64,000 nucleotides of DNA from Pseudomonas sp. R5-89-07 (GCF_003851685.1 NZ_CP027727.1:1798001-1862000), one strand, 5' to 3'; positions 26,479 to 36,350 are shown, counted from the first letter of the stretch. Notes: generated by a model not told the origin, from the sequence alone. Made by a program: numbers and translations.

Positions 26479-26532
26479 TTTACGCCATCTTTACGCCCCG
26501 CGCACCGCCTCGCTCTCGTTCCTTTACACCCC
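26479..26532 (+). promoter_or_regulatory. Three helically phased TTTAC(G/A)CC elements, candidate KdpE binding sites
   Basis: TTTACGCC at 26479, TTTACGCCCC at 26490 and TTTACACCCC at 26523. The spacing is 11 and 33 bases, i.e. one and three helical turns. TTTACACCCC resembles the core of the E. coli KdpE site upstream of kdpFABC, as I remember it. The last element is about 55 bases before the kdpF start. Role is inference from position and similarity. Confidence 0.6.
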
Positions 26533-26586
26533 TCCTGCGGACAATTGCTCCACACGCGGCACTCGCCGTTAAACGGAGAAACTTCC

Positions 26587-26676
26587 ATGAGCGTTCTGGA
26601 CGGGGTGTCACTGCTATTGGCCGTGGCGCTGTTCATTTATCTGCTGGTTGCGCTGTTACGCGCGGATCGGAACTAG
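26587..26676 (+). CDS. kdpF: KdpF, small subunit of the K+-transporting ATPase (29 aa)
   Basis: A single transmembrane helix (VSLLLAVALFIYLLVALL) with a short RADRN tail, the typical KdpF layout; it stabilises the KdpFABC complex. Start ATG 26587 has GGAG 10 bases upstream. The stop is 9 bases before kdpA. Confidence 0.93.
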   Translation: MSVLDGVSLLLAVALFIYLLVALLRADRN

Positions 26677-26685
26677 GAGCAGGCT

Positions 26686-28380
26686 ATGCACAGTTATGAC
26701 TATTGGCTGATCATCGCCTTCTTCGCCGTGGTACTGGTGCCGGCACCGTTTCTGGGGCGGTTCTACTACAAGGTGATGGAAGGTCAGCGCACTTGGTTGA
26801 CGCCGGTGCTGGGGCCTGTCGAGAAAGCCTGTTATCGGCTTTCGGGCGTGGACGATCAACAGGAGCAAAGCTGGCAGAAATACATGCTGGCCTTGCTCGC
26901 GTTCAACCTAGCGGGTTTTTTGCTGCTGTTCGCAATCCTGTTGTTTCAGGACTATCTGCCACTCAACCCGCAGAAATTGCCGGGTCAGGAGTGGACGTTG
27001 GCCTTCAACACGGCGGTCAGTTTCATGACCAACACGAACTGGCAGAACTACAGCGGTGAAGCTTCCCTGAGTTACCTCAGCCAGATGGTCGGCCTCACCG
27101 TGCAGAACTTCGTCAGTGCCGCCACCGGCCTGGCAGTCCTGGTCGCGCTTTGCCGTGGGATCGGTCGCAAATCCACCAAGACATTGGGTAACTTCTGGGT
27201 CGACATGACTCGCGCCACGCTCTACGGCTTGCTGCCGTTATGCCTGGTGCTGGCGCTGTTTCTGGTGTGGCAGGGCGTGCCGCAGACCTTCGCCCATTAC
27301 GTTGATGCCGTGACGATGCAAGGCGTGGATCAAGTCATCCCCCTGGGCCCTGCAGCCAGCCAGATTGCGATCAAGCAATTGGGCACCAATGGCGGCGGCT
27401 TCTTTGGAGTGAACTCGGCGCATCCGTTCGAAGACCCGACAGCCTGGGCCAACCTGTTCGAGCTGGCGTCGATCATCCTGATCCCGGTGGCTTTGGTGTT
27501 CACTTTCGGCCACTACGTCAAAGACCTGCGCCAGAGCCGGGCGATCCTCGCGTGCATGCTGGCCTTGTTCCTGATTGGCGGCGCGACCTCGCTATGGGCC
27601 GAGTACCAGCCCAACCCAACCCTGAACAACCCGGCCGTTGAACAAACTGCGCCGTTGGAAGGCAAGGAAGCACGTTTCGGCACCACCGGCACGGTGCTCT
27701 GGTCGGTCACCACTACCGCGGCGTCCAACGGTTCGGTCAATGGCATGCAGGACAGCCTCAACCCCCTGAGCGGGATGGTGGCGCTGGTCAACATGATGGT
27801 CGGCGAAGTGATCTTCGGCGGCGTCGGCGCCGGTATGTACGGCATGCTGCTCAACGTGTTGATCGCGGTGTTCCTCGCCGGCCTGATGATCGGCCGCACC
27901 CCGGAATACCTGGGCAAGAAGCTCCAGGCCAAGGAAGTGCAATTGTTGGTGGTGACCCTGCTGGTGATGCCGGTGGGTGTGCTTGTGCTGGGCGCCATCG
28001 CCGCCAGCCTGCCAGGCCCGGCCGGCGCCATCAGCAACCCTGGCCCCCACGGCTTCAGCCAGTTGCTCTACGCCTACACCTCGGCCAGTGCCAACAACGG
28101 TTCGGCGTTCGGCGGGTTCAGCGGCAACACCGCATTTCACAACCTGATGCTCGGCCTAGGCATGTTGATTGGTCGTTTCGGTTACATCCTTCCGGTACTG
28201 GCCCTGGCCGGTAGCCTGGCGATGAAGAAGACCGCGCCGATTGGCCAGAACAGTTTCCCGACCCACGGGCCGTTGTTCGTGACCCTGTTGACCGTGACCA
28301 TTTTGCTGGTGGGCGGCCTGACTTTCCTGCCGACGCTGGCGCTGGGTCCTATTGCTGAACACCTGAGCATGGGCTTCTAA
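26686..28380 (+). CDS. kdpA: Potassium-transporting ATPase subunit A (564 aa)
   Basis: The K+-translocating channel-like subunit of KdpFABC, of the superfamily of K+ transporters. About ten transmembrane helices; the selectivity loops include TNTNWQNYSGE, GTNGGGFFGVNSAHPF, TTAASNGSVN and SANNGSAFGG, the four P-loop signatures. GGAG site before the ATG. Length is normal. 9 bases separate it from kdpB. Confidence 0.97.
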   Translation: MHSYDYWLIIAFFAVVLVPAPFLGRFYYKVMEGQRTWLTPVLGPVEKACYRLSGVDDQQEQSWQKYMLALLAFNLAGFLLLFAILLFQDYLPLNPQKLPGQEWTLAFNTAVSFMTNTNWQNYSGEASLSYLSQMVGLTVQNFVSAATGLAVLVALCRGIGRKSTKTLGNFWVDMTRATLYGLLPLCLVLALFLVWQGVPQTFAHYVDAVTMQGVDQVIPLGPAASQIAIKQLGTNGGGFFGVNSAHPFEDPTAWANLFELASIILIPVALVFTFGHYVKDLRQSRAILACMLALFLIGGATSLWAEYQPNPTLNNPAVEQTAPLEGKEARFGTTGTVLWSVTTTAASNGSVNGMQDSLNPLSGMVALVNMMVGEVIFGGVGAGMYGMLLNVLIAVFLAGLMIGRTPEYLGKKLQAKEVQLLVVTLLVMPVGVLVLGAIAASLPGPAGAISNPGPHGFSQLLYAYTSASANNGSAFGGFSGNTAFHNLMLGLGMLIGRFGYILPVLALAGSLAMKKTAPIGQNSFPTHGPLFVTLLTVTILLVGGLTFLPTLALGPIAEHLSMGF

Positions 28381-28389
28381 CAAGGGGAT

Positions 28390-30453
28390 ATGAAAATGAA
28401 TATGCCTGTAAATAATGCGGCCCCGGTCAAAGCCCAGGAACCCGCCAAAACCGCGATGTCCGCCCTGTGGCGCCCGGCGCTGGTCCAGGCGTTCGTCAAG
28501 CTGGACCCGCGCCAACTGCAGCGCTCCCCGGTTATGTTGGTGGTCGAGCTGACCGCCATCCTCACCACCGTGCTGTGCTTTGTGCCCGACACTGCCGTGC
28601 CGACCTTCGTGGCCGTGCAAATCGCTGTGTGGCTGTGGTTCACCGTGTTGTTCGCCAACTTCGCTGAAGCTTTGGCCGAAGGCCGTGGCAAGGCCCGTGC
28701 CGATAGCCTCAAGGCCGGCAGTGAAGGCCTGAGCGCACGCCGCAAGGAGGCCGATGGCAGCTTCAAAGTGGTACCGGCCATCAGCCTGCGCAAGGGTGAC
28801 GTGGTGCGAGTCGCCGCCGGCGAAATGATCCCAGGCGACGGCGAGGTGATCGAAGGTATCGCCGCCGTCAACGAAGCGGCCATCACCGGCGAATCGGCCC
28901 CGGTGATCCGAGAGTCCGGCGGCGACCGTTCGGCCGTCACCGGCAACACCCGCCTGGTATCGGACTGGCTGCTGATCCGCATCACCGCCAACCCCGGTGA
29001 GTCCACCCTGGACCGCATGATCGCGCTGGTGGAAGGCGCCAAGCGCCAGAAAACCCCCAACGAAGTTGCGCTGGACATTCTGCTGATCGGCCTCACCCTG
29101 ATCTTCCTGCTGGTGGTGGTGACCCTGCAGCCGTTCGCCCACTTCGCCAATGGCAGCCTGCCCTTGGTATTCCTGGTCGCACTGCTGGTGACGCTGATTC
29201 CTACGACCATCGGCGGCTTGCTGTCGGCCATCGGCATCGCCGGCATGGACCGTCTGGTGCGTCTCAACGTGATTGCCAAGTCCGGTCGCGCGGTGGAAGC
29301 GGCGGGGGACGTGCATGTGTTGCTGTTGGACAAGACCGGCACCATCACCTTCGGTAACCGTCGTTGCTCGGCAGTGGTGGCGGCGCCGGGCGTCAGTGGC
29401 CGGGAAGTGGCGGAAGGTGCGCTGTTCGCCTCCCTGGCCGATGACACGGCGGAAGGTAAATCCATCGTCGAATACCTGCGCGCCTTGCACCCACAGGCAG
29501 AGCCGACGCTGGAAGAGCTGACCGCGGTCCCCTTCAGTGCCGAAACCCGGTTGTCAGGTGTCGACTACCAGGGCCGCGTCTTCCGCAAGGGCGCGGTGGA
29601 TTCGCTGCTGGCGTTTATCGGCCAGCAACGCGACGACCTGCAGCCGGCGTTGTCGCGGGAAATCGACAAGATCGCCCAGAGCGGTGGCACGCCATTGCTG
29701 GTGTGCGCCGATGGCAAGTTGCTCGGCGCGATCCACCTGAAAGACGTGGTCAAGCCGGGCATCCGCGAGCGTTTTGCCGAGCTGCGAAAATTGGGCATTC
29801 GTACCGTGATGGTCACCGGCGACAACCCGCTGACCGCCGCCGCGATTGCCGCCGAAGCGGGCGTGGATGACGTGCTGGCTGAAGCCACCCCAGAGAAGAA
29901 ACTCGCGCGTATCCGCCATGAGCAGAACGACGGCCGCCTGGTTGCGATGTGCGGCGACGGCGCCAACGACGCACCGGCGCTGGCCCAGGCCGACGTCGGC
30001 ATGGCGATGAACGATGGCACACAGGCTGCGCGTGAAGCCGCCAATATGGTCGATCTCGACAGCGATCCGACCAAACTGCTGGACGTGGTACAGATCGGCA
30101 AGGAGTTGCTGGTGACCCGCGGCGCGCTGACCACCTTCTCCATCGCCAACGACGTGGCCAAGTACTTCGCGATCCTGCCGGCGCTGTTCGCCTCGATCTA
30201 CCCGCAACTGGGCGTGCTCAACGTCATGCACTTGCAGAGCCCGCAGAGCGCGATCCTGTCGGCCATCGTGTTCAACGCGTTGATCATTGTAGTGCTGATT
30301 CCCCTGGCCCTGCGCGGCGTGCGGGTGCAGGCGGCGAGTGCGGCGGCGTTGTTGCGACGCAACCTGCTGATCTACGGCCTGGGTGGGCTACTGGTGCCGT
30401 TTGTGGGCATCAAGGCGATCGACATGCTGCTGACGGCGCTGCACCTGGTTTGA
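28390..30453 (+). CDS. kdpB: Potassium-transporting P-type ATPase subunit B (687 aa)
   Basis: Catalytic P-type ATPase that drives K+ import. Phosphorylated aspartate is D314 in [15 protein letters not shown] (residues about 168-171, within [11 protein letters not shown]) is the dephosphorylation loop, and [14 protein letters not shown] is the hinge motif. Seven transmembrane helices. Length fits the family. ATG at 28390 follows a GGGG site. Between this gene and kdpC lies an 86-bp gap with a palindromic repeat. Confidence 0.97.
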   Translation: MKMNMPVNNAAPVKAQEPAKTAMSALWRPALVQAFVKLDPRQLQRSPVMLVVELTAILTTVLCFVPDTAVPTFVAVQIAVWLWFTVLFANFAEALAEGRGKARADSLKAGSEGLSARRKEADGSFKVVPAISLRKGDVVRVAAGEMIPGDGEVIEGIAAVNEAAITGESAPVIRESGGDRSAVTGNTRLVSDWLLIRITANPGESTLDRMIALVEGAKRQKTPNEVALDILLIGLTLIFLLVVVTLQPFAHFANGSLPLVFLVALLVTLIPTTIGGLLSAIGIAGMDRLVRLNVIAKSGRAVEAAGDVHVLLLDKTGTITFGNRRCSAVVAAPGVSGREVAEGALFASLADDTAEGKSIVEYLRALHPQAEPTLEELTAVPFSAETRLSGVDYQGRVFRKGAVDSLLAFIGQQRDDLQPALSREIDKIAQSGGTPLLVCADGKLLGAIHLKDVVKPGIRERFAELRKLGIRTVMVTGDNPLTAAAIAAEAGVDDVLAEATPEKKLARIRHEQNDGRLVAMCGDGANDAPALAQADVGMAMNDGTQAAREAANMVDLDSDPTKLLDVVQIGKELLVTRGALTTFSIANDVAKYFAILPALFASIYPQLGVLNVMHLQSPQSAILSAIVFNALIIVVLIPLALRGVRVQAASAAALLRRNLLIYGLGGLLVPFVGIKAIDMLLTALHLV

Positions 30454-30484
30454 CCCGCGGTCCTTTGTGGTGAACGTGCTTTGG

Positions 30485-30510
30485 TCGTTCCCAGCTCTGC
30501 GTGGGAACGA
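30485..30510. repeat. Short palindromic repeat between kdpB and kdpC
   Basis: TCGTTCCCA (30485-30493) is inverted as TGGGAACGA (30502-30510) around an 8-base loop. The CGTTCCCA...TGGGAACG type is a dispersed intergenic palindrome in pseudomonads. It inserts a stable hairpin inside the kdp operon and may affect kdpC expression. Confidence 0.6.
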
Positions 30511-30539
30511 TCCAATCGAGTCAATGTGAGGAGTTTGAA

Positions 30540-31085
30540 ATGACCAACATAATCCGCCCGGCCCTGAGCCTGCTGGTGCTCATGACCCTGATCACCGGCG
30601 TGGCCTATCCGCTGGTAGTGACCGGCGTCGCGCAAGTCGCCTTCCCGGACCAGGCCAACGGCAGCCTGGTGCGCGATGCCAGTGGCAAGGTGCGCGGTTC
30701 CAGCCTGATCGCCCAGGATTTCAGCGGTGATAGCTGGTTCCATCCACGCCCCTCGGCCGGGGCGTACGCGACCGTCTCCAGCAGCGCCAGCAACCTGGGC
30801 CCGAGCAACCCCGCGCTGGCCACGCGTATCTTCGATGATGCGAATAAACAACAGGTGCCTGGCCAGGGGCCGGTACCGTTGGCCTCGCTGACGACCTCCG
30901 GCAGCGGGCTTGATCCACACTTGCCACCAGCGGCAATTGCCTATCAACTGGCGCGTGTGGCGGCAGCGCGAAATGTGCCAGTGTCGACTTTGCAGCGGTT
31001 GCTGGATGAACACATCGAAAGCCCGCTGGTGGGTCCGCCTGTCGTCAACGTACTGGCACTGAACATGGCCCTGGAAAAACTCTGA
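30540..31085 (+). CDS. kdpC: Potassium-transporting ATPase subunit C (181 aa)
   Basis: Inner-membrane subunit that stabilises KdpB nucleotide binding. One N-terminal transmembrane helix (about residues 8-28), then the periplasmic domain with SYWGRPS-like [21 protein letters not shown] and the [10 protein letters not shown] terminus. ATG 30540 with GAGGAG 7 bases upstream; an upstream in-frame start lies inside the palindrome and is rejected. Confidence 0.96.
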   Translation: MTNIIRPALSLLVLMTLITGVAYPLVVTGVAQVAFPDQANGSLVRDASGKVRGSSLIAQDFSGDSWFHPRPSAGAYATVSSSASNLGPSNPALATRIFDDANKQQVPGQGPVPLASLTTSGSGLDPHLPPAAIAYQLARVAAARNVPVSTLQRLLDEHIESPLVGPPVVNVLALNMALEKL

Positions 31086-31090
31086 ACCCC

Positions 31091-31179
31091 TGTGGGAGGG
31101 GGCTTGCTCCCGATAGCGGAGTTTCAGCAAACACTATTTCAGCTGAACCACCGCAATCGGGAGCAAGCCCCCTCCCACA
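31091..31179. repeat. REPIN (two inverted REP units) between kdpC and kdpD
   Basis: A 24-base REP unit at 31091-31114 (starting TGTGGGAGGGGGCTTG) is repeated as its exact inverse at 31156-31179, with a 41-base spacer. The pair could form a long hairpin in the mRNA, reducing transcription or protecting the kdpFABC transcript end from decay; regulation of kdpDE relative to kdpFABC may be affected. Confidence 0.88.
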
Positions 31180-31230
31180 TGTGATTTGCATTGAGCCTGA
31201 CTACTTTGATACCTGAAGGACACTATCCGC

Positions 31231-33882
31231 ATGAGCGACTCCGGCCGCGCCGACGCCCTGCTAGCCGATCTGCCCCGCAACGGCCGTGGCCGGCTCAAAG
31301 TTTTCCTCGGCGCCGCGCCCGGCGTGGGCAAGACCTACGCCATGCTCCAGGCGGCCCACACCCAGCTGCGCCAGGGCGTCCCGTTGATTGCCGGGGTGGT
31401 CGAGACCCACGGCCGTGCCGAGACGGAAGCCTTGCTCAGCGGCCTGCCGCAACAACCGCTGTTGCGCAGCGAATACCGTGGCGTGATGCTCGAAGAAATG
31501 GACCTCGACGGCCTGCTCGCCGCCAAGCCCAAGCTGGTGCTGGTGGACGAACTGGCCCATAGCAATGCGCCCGGCAGCCGGCATGAAAAGCGCTGGCAGG
31601 ATATTCAGGAATTGCTCGCTGCGGGCATCAATGTGTTCACTACCGTCAACGTCCAGCACTTGGAAAGTCTGAATGACCAAGTGCGTGGCATCACCGGTGT
31701 GCAGGTGCGTGAAACCCTGCCGGACTGGGTGCTGCAAGAGGCAGACGAGCTGCTGCTGATCGATCTGCCGTCCCGCGAATTGCTCGAGCGCCTGCGCGAC
31801 GGCAAGGTGTATGTGCCAGAACAGGCGCGTGCGGCCATCGATGCGTTTTTCACCCAGACTAACTTGATGGCCTTGCGCGAGCTGGCCATGCAAACGGCTG
31901 CCGCTCATGTCGATGATGACCTGGCCCAAGGGTATCGCCAACTCGGGCAAGCTGCGCCAGCGGTACGTGGTCGTTTGCTGGTGGGCATAGATGGCGACGC
32001 CCAAGCCGAACGGCTGGTGCGCCACGCCAGCCGAGTCGCCCAGCGTCGGCATCTGCCCTGGAGCCTGGTGCATGTGGACAACGGTCGTGCCCGGGATGAG
32101 CAATCGCGCCTGCGCCTGCAAAACGCCCAGCAACTGGCCGAGCGGCTGGGTGGGGAAGTGGTGTTGCTGCGTGCCGGGGAGGTGGCCAAGACGCTGATCC
32201 AGCATGCCGCCGAACGCCGCGCCAGCCTGGTGCTGGTGGGGCAGTCACGTATGCGTTGGCGTCGACGGCTGTTCGGCGGCGGCCTTGCCGCGCGCTTGTT
32301 GCGCAATGCGCGAGGGTTGGAAATCAACGTGCTCGACAGCGACGACGTTCCCGCACCGCCGCGCCTGCCGGATGTGCGTGGGCTGCGCTGGTTCGACTAC
32401 GCCTTGGCCGTGCTGGCAACCGTTGTCGCGGCCGGCGTGGCCTGGGGCGTGTCCAGCGTATTGCCGTTGCCGAATATTTCGCTGGTGTTTCTCGCGGCGG
32501 TCCTGCTGGTGGCGGTGCGCAGCAGTCTGGGGCCTTCGCTGGTGTGTGCGGCGTTGTCGTTCATGACCTACGACTTTCTGTTTATCCCGCCGAATTTTTC
32601 CTTTGCCATCCAGCGTGAGGAGGATGTCCTCACGCTGTTGTTTTTCCTGCTGATGGCAGCGCTCACCGGCAACCTGGCCGCACGCCAACGTCGGCAATTG
32701 CAGGCGCTGCGCGATACTCAGGAAGAAACCAGCGAACTGCTCGACCTGTCACGCAAGCTTACTGCAGCCACGGATCGCCAGGCCGTTGTCAGTGCGGCGG
32801 CTCATCACCTGCAAGGCTGGAACGACTTGGACTTATGCCTGGTCAATCGCGACGGCCAGGGCGGCTGGGTGATCGAAACCGGCGGCCCGCTGACCCTTAC
32901 CGAGGCTGAACGTGCCGCTGCCGACTGGGCTTGGCAGCACGATCAACCGGCAGGCAAGGGCACCGGCACCTTGCCGTTTGGGCGTTGGTGGTGGTGGCCG
33001 TTGTCGGGCGAAGAGGGGCCCTTGGGTTTGCTCGGTGTCAGTGCCAAACCGGGCCTGGAATTGAGCGGCCAACGCCGTCGGCTGCTTACCGCCTTGAGCC
33101 AGCCGCTGGCCCAGGCGCTGGCGCGGGCACAACTGGGGCAGGAGTTGGAGTCCGCGCGTTTGCACGGCGAAACCGAACAATTGCGCAGCGCCTTGCTCGC
33201 CTCCGTATCCCACGATTTGCGCACGCCGCTGACCTCCATGCGCGGCAGTATCGACAGCCTGCTGGCGCTGGGCGAGGCAATCCCTTTGGAGGATCGTCGC
33301 GAATTACTCGAAGGCACCCGCGACGAGGCCGAGCGTCTCGACCGCTATATCCAGAACCTGCTGGACATGACCCGCCTGGGCCACGGCGCGTTGAAGCTGG
33401 CACGCGATTGGGTCTCGCCCGGCGATATCGTCGGCAGCGCGCTTGGCCGATTGCGCGCAGTGCTGGCGCCGTTGCAGGTGAGTACCGATGTACCGCCGGA
33501 GCTGCCATTGCTCTACGTGCATGCGGCATTGATCGAGCAGGCCCTGGTCAATGTAATGGAAAACGCTGCGCGCTTTTCACCGCCCCAGGGCCGTTTGCAG
33601 TTGAGCGCTGGCGTAGCGGACAACCAGTTGTTTTTCGCCGTGGCCGATGAGGGACCGGGGATTCCCGAGGATGAGCGTGCGAAGATCTTCGACATGTTCT
33701 ACACCGCTGCCCGAGGTGATCGGGGAGGACAAGGCACCGGCCTCGGCTTGGCGATCTGCCAGGGCATGGTTGGCGCGCACGGTGGGCATATCAGCGTGGC
33801 GGATGGCATTGACGGGCGGGGCACCTGCATCACCCTGTTTCTGCCATTGCCGACGCAGCCTGCGCTGGAGCAAAACCTGTAG
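31231..33882 (+). CDS. kdpD: Osmosensitive K+ channel sensor histidine kinase (883 aa)
   Basis: Membrane sensor that phosphorylates KdpE under potassium limitation. Order of domains: N-terminal KdpD domain with Walker A GAAPGVGKTYAML (about residues 28-40), a universal-stress-protein fold (about 245-370), four transmembrane helices (DUF4118, about 390-490), a GAF-like stretch (about 510-630), HisKA with the phosphorylated H661 in VSHDLRTPL, and the HATPase domain with NVMENAARFSP and GTGLGLAICQG. The stop codon TAG lies inside a REP unit, so the last codons are REP-derived or adjoin it. Confidence 0.96.
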   Translation: MSDSGRADALLADLPRNGRGRLKVFLGAAPGVGKTYAMLQAAHTQLRQGVPLIAGVVETHGRAETEALLSGLPQQPLLRSEYRGVMLEEMDLDGLLAAKPKLVLVDELAHSNAPGSRHEKRWQDIQELLAAGINVFTTVNVQHLESLNDQVRGITGVQVRETLPDWVLQEADELLLIDLPSRELLERLRDGKVYVPEQARAAIDAFFTQTNLMALRELAMQTAAAHVDDDLAQGYRQLGQAAPAVRGRLLVGIDGDAQAERLVRHASRVAQRRHLPWSLVHVDNGRARDEQSRLRLQNAQQLAERLGGEVVLLRAGEVAKTLIQHAAERRASLVLVGQSRMRWRRRLFGGGLAARLLRNARGLEINVLDSDDVPAPPRLPDVRGLRWFDYALAVLATVVAAGVAWGVSSVLPLPNISLVFLAAVLLVAVRSSLGPSLVCAALSFMTYDFLFIPPNFSFAIQREEDVLTLLFFLLMAALTGNLAARQRRQLQALRDTQEETSELLDLSRKLTAATDRQAVVSAAAHHLQGWNDLDLCLVNRDGQGGWVIETGGPLTLTEAERAAADWAWQHDQPAGKGTGTLPFGRWWWWPLSGEEGPLGLLGVSAKPGLELSGQRRRLLTALSQPLAQALARAQLGQELESARLHGETEQLRSALLASVSHDLRTPLTSMRGSIDSLLALGEAIPLEDRRELLEGTRDEAERLDRYIQNLLDMTRLGHGALKLARDWVSPGDIVGSALGRLRAVLAPLQVSTDVPPELPLLYVHAALIEQALVNVMENAARFSPPQGRLQLSAGVADNQLFFAVADEGPGIPEDERAKIFDMFYTAARGDRGGQGTGLGLAICQGMVGAHGGHISVADGIDGRGTCITLFLPLPTQPALEQNL

Positions 33883-33977
33883 GAGCGAGCTTGCTCGCGA
33901 AGGTCGTTAACGATAATGATGGCATCCTGAATGCACGCGGAGCCTGTATGTTTTTCGCGAGCAAGCTCGCTCCTACA
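33878..33977. repeat. REPIN between kdpD and kdpE, overlapping the kdpD stop
   Basis: The 24-base unit TGTAGGAGCGAGCTTGCTCG and CGAA (33878-33901) is matched by its inverse at 33954-33977. The kdpD stop codon is the TAG inside the first arm. The same REPIN type occurs at 59601-59698. Confidence 0.9.
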
Positions 33978-34011
33978 ATGGTTGGTTTTTAATGAATTTT
34001 TATTGGACACC

Positions 34012-34701
34012 ATGAGCCAGACCGCGACGATTCTAGTCATTGATGACGAACCGCAGATCCGCAAATTCCTGCGCATCAGCCTGGCCTCCCAGGGCTACAA
34101 GGTAGTTGAAGCTGGCACCGGCAACGAAGGCCTTGCCCAGGCGGCGTTGAGCAAACCGGATTTGCTGGTGCTTGACCTCGGCTTGCCCGATATGGACGGC
34201 CAGCAAGTGCTGCGCGAGTTTCGCGAATGGTCGACGGTGCCGGTACTGGTGCTGTCGGTACGGGCCAGCGAAGGGCAGAAGGTCGAAGCCCTTGATGGCG
34301 GCGCCAACGACTACGTGACCAAGCCCTTCGGCATCCAGGAATTCCTCGCTCGTGTGCGCGCCCTGTTGCGCCAGGCGCCGGCGGGCGAGGCCCAGGAAGC
34401 GGCGTTGAATTTCGGCCCGCTGACGATCGACCTGGCCTACCGCCGCGTCCTGCTGGACGGCGCCGAAGTGGCGTTGACCCGCAAGGAGTACGCAGTGCTG
34501 GCGCAACTGGCGCGGCACCCAGGGCGGGTGATTACCCAGCAGCAATTGCTCAAGGATATCTGGGGCCCGACTCATACCGAAGACAGCCACTACCTGCGCA
34601 TTGTGGTGGGGCATTTGCGCCAGAAACTGGCGGATGATCCGACGCAGCCGCGGTTTATCGTGACGGAGGCGGGGGTGGGTTACAGGTTGTTAGAGGCCTA
34701 G
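34012..34701 (+). CDS. kdpE: KDP operon response regulator, OmpR family (229 aa)
   Basis: Receiver domain (about residues 5-118) with acidic pocket IDDEP, phosphorylated D55 (LVLDLGLPDMDG) and K104 region TKPFGI; then a winged-helix OmpR/PhoB DNA-binding domain (about 130-229). The probable targets are the phased TTTAC-CC elements upstream of kdpF. ATG 34012 lacks a strong ribosome-binding site. It is separated from kdpD by a REPIN of 100 bases, so expression relative to kdpD may be uncoupled. Confidence 0.95.
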   Translation: MSQTATILVIDDEPQIRKFLRISLASQGYKVVEAGTGNEGLAQAALSKPDLLVLDLGLPDMDGQQVLREFREWSTVPVLVLSVRASEGQKVEALDGGANDYVTKPFGIQEFLARVRALLRQAPAGEAQEAALNFGPLTIDLAYRRVLLDGAEVALTRKEYAVLAQLARHPGRVITQQQLLKDIWGPTHTEDSHYLRIVVGHLRQKLADDPTQPRFIVTEAGVGYRLLEA

Positions 34702-34724
34702 ATCGTTGGCGCCTGCCCTGGCGT

Positions 34725-34792
34725 CATCGCAGGCAAGCCAGCTCCTACCTTTGCAATGCATTCCCCTGTAGGAGCCGGGCTTGCCCGCGATG
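34725..34792. repeat. REPIN after kdpE
   Basis: Two inverted, slightly diverged REP arms (34725-34748 and 34768-34792), with 19 bases between them. The hairpin may end kdpE transcription from the left and that of the convergent patatin gene from the right. Confidence 0.8.
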
Positions 34793-34816
34793 GGGCCATC
34801 AGCAACGCCGACAATC

Positions 34817-35854
34817 TCAAGACTGTTCACTCTCATACCGATCCAACGTATCGCTGGCAATTTCCCGCCCCAACGCGATCAATTCCGGAGCCTTGTAGAA
34901 CTCGAAAAACCGGCACACCCGCTTTGGCACGTTGATCAGCACATCTGGCGGGTAGCCCGCGATTTTGTACTGTGCCAACGACGTTTGCATCACCTCGAAA
35001 CTCTGGTTGATCAGGTCCAACAGTGAGGCCGGCCCCACGTTGTCGATGATGAACGAGCCCGTGGCCGACTTTGGCGCACCGGGTTTTTCCGGCGCGGCGG
35101 CGGGTTGCTGGGATTCCGGCTCGGCGGACTCCAGCCACGGGTTGATTTCGGCGGCCTGGGCCTGCAAGGCTTCCTGCTCGAGCTTCATCAACTGCTCTGC
35201 CTGTTTGCGCCGAAACGGCAGGTGCGAACCCAGTGATTTGGCCAGGCTGTTGAAGCGGCTTTTGAAGGCTGGCGGGTGTTGGATCACCGGCAAATGGTAG
35301 TGCTTCTGGTTGGTGGCGTTGAGGTTGACGGCAATGATCAGGTCGCAATGGCTCGACACCACCGGCACGATGGGCAGCGGGTTGAGCAAGCCGCCGTCCA
35401 CCAGCATGCGGTTGCCCTGCATCACCGGTGTGAACAGGCTGGGGATCGCGGCGGACGCACGCATGGCCTGGTGCAGGCAGCCTTCCTGGAACCAGATTTC
35501 CTGCTGGTTGGTGAGGTCGGTGGCCACTGCGGTGTAGGGAATGCGCAGCTCTTCGATATTGATTTCGCCGACGATTTTGCGGATCTGCCCGAACACCTTT
35601 TCACCACGAATCGCGCCCAGGCGAAAGCTCACATCCACCAGGCGCAATACGTCGAGGTAATCGAGGCTTTCGATCCAGCTTCGGTACTCGTCCAGCTTGC
35701 CGGCTGCATAGATGCCGCCGACCACGGCGCCCATCGAACAGCCGGCAATACAGGCGATGTCATAGCCGCGTCGTTCGATTTCTTCGATCACCCCGATATG
35801 GGCGTAGCCCCTGGCTCCGCCGGAGCCCAGCACTAAGGCAACACGTTTCTTCAT
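34817..35854 (-). CDS. Patatin-like phospholipase, RssA/NTE type (345 aa)
   Basis: Serine hydrolase with a catalytic dyad: S40 in GCSMG and D153 in VDGG; the oxyanion loop GSGGARG is at residues 10-16. Likely acts on lysophospholipid or lipid esters in the cytoplasm or on the membrane. The C-terminal ~120 residues have low complexity (proline/alanine-rich). ATG 35854 has AAGGA upstream; an upstream in-frame start is not used. It is convergent with kdpE and not part of a clear operon. Confidence 0.9.
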   Translation of the reverse strand: MKKRVALVLGSGGARGYAHIGVIEEIERRGYDIACIAGCSMGAVVGGIYAAGKLDEYRSWIESLDYLDVLRLVDVSFRLGAIRGEKVFGQIRKIVGEINIEELRIPYTAVATDLTNQQEIWFQEGCLHQAMRASAAIPSLFTPVMQGNRMLVDGGLLNPLPIVPVVSSHCDLIIAVNLNATNQKHYHLPVIQHPPAFKSRFNSLAKSLGSHLPFRRKQAEQLMKLEQEALQAQAAEINPWLESAEPESQQPAAAPEKPGAPKSATGSFIIDNVGPASLLDLINQSFEVMQTSLAQYKIAGYPPDVLINVPKRVCRFFEFYKAPELIALGREIASDTLDRYESEQS

Positions 35855-36071
35855 GACCAGATCCTTCGCAAAACAGGTGCCCACAATGCACCCATCCAGG
35901 GGGCTGCTTCAATCCTCGGTAAGCCTTGGCAATATTTTTCCAGAATCGCGACTAGGCTCGGGTATGCTCTGACAATAGGTATTACCGATTTCAGGCTAAG
36001 GACAGGCACTTTTCCCTGTAGGCAACGTCTACAGGCTACGACAGATTTTTGTATATTTTGAGGTGTCATCA

Positions 36072-36350
36072 ATGAAAGCCTGGATGTGTGTGCCTGTGAT
36101 CCTGTTGGCCTTGGCTGGCTGTGCCGGGAAAACCGCGTATCGCGACAGCTGCGGGTCGCAGTTGGATGCCGCCTGGAAAGAACTGGACCTGGCCAAGGCC
36201 GAAGGCTTTGCCGGCACCGTCAGTTACTCCAAGGCGTTGTCGCTGCTGACAGGAGCCAAGACCCAGCAGCAATTCGAAGCGTTCGAAGGGTGCGCCAACA
36301 AGGCCGAGAAGGCGCGCTTCTATATCCGTGAGTCACGCGCCGGGCGTTGA
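36072..36350 (+). CDS. Small putative lipoprotein (92 aa)
   Basis: Lipobox LAGC (Cys17) after the hydrophobic run VPVILLALAGC. The mature protein is a mostly helical, cysteine-containing (SCGSQ, EGCANK) peptide. GAGGTG lies about 8 bases before ATG 36072. It resembles conserved lipoproteins of unknown function found in pseudomonads; no enzyme motif seen. Confidence 0.8.
   Translation: MKAWMCVPVILLALAGCAGKTAYRDSCGSQLDAAWKELDLAKAEGFAGTVSYSKALSLLTGAKTQQQFEAFEGCANKAEKARFYIRESRAGR

Larger units (their letters stand above)
26175..26586. promoter_or_regulatory. 412-bp divergent region between permease and kdpF
   Basis: No gene is supported. It contains a REP element (26341-26366) in the middle and, on the kdp side, three phased TTTAC-CC elements that look like KdpE sites. 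The promoter of the permease must lie in the left part; I could not assign it. Confidence 0.55.

Noticed and set aside
28156..29490. 444-codon frame opposite kdpB, and 362-codon frame 28377-29465
   Set aside because: Antisense shadows of kdpB, with no ribosome-binding site or domain.
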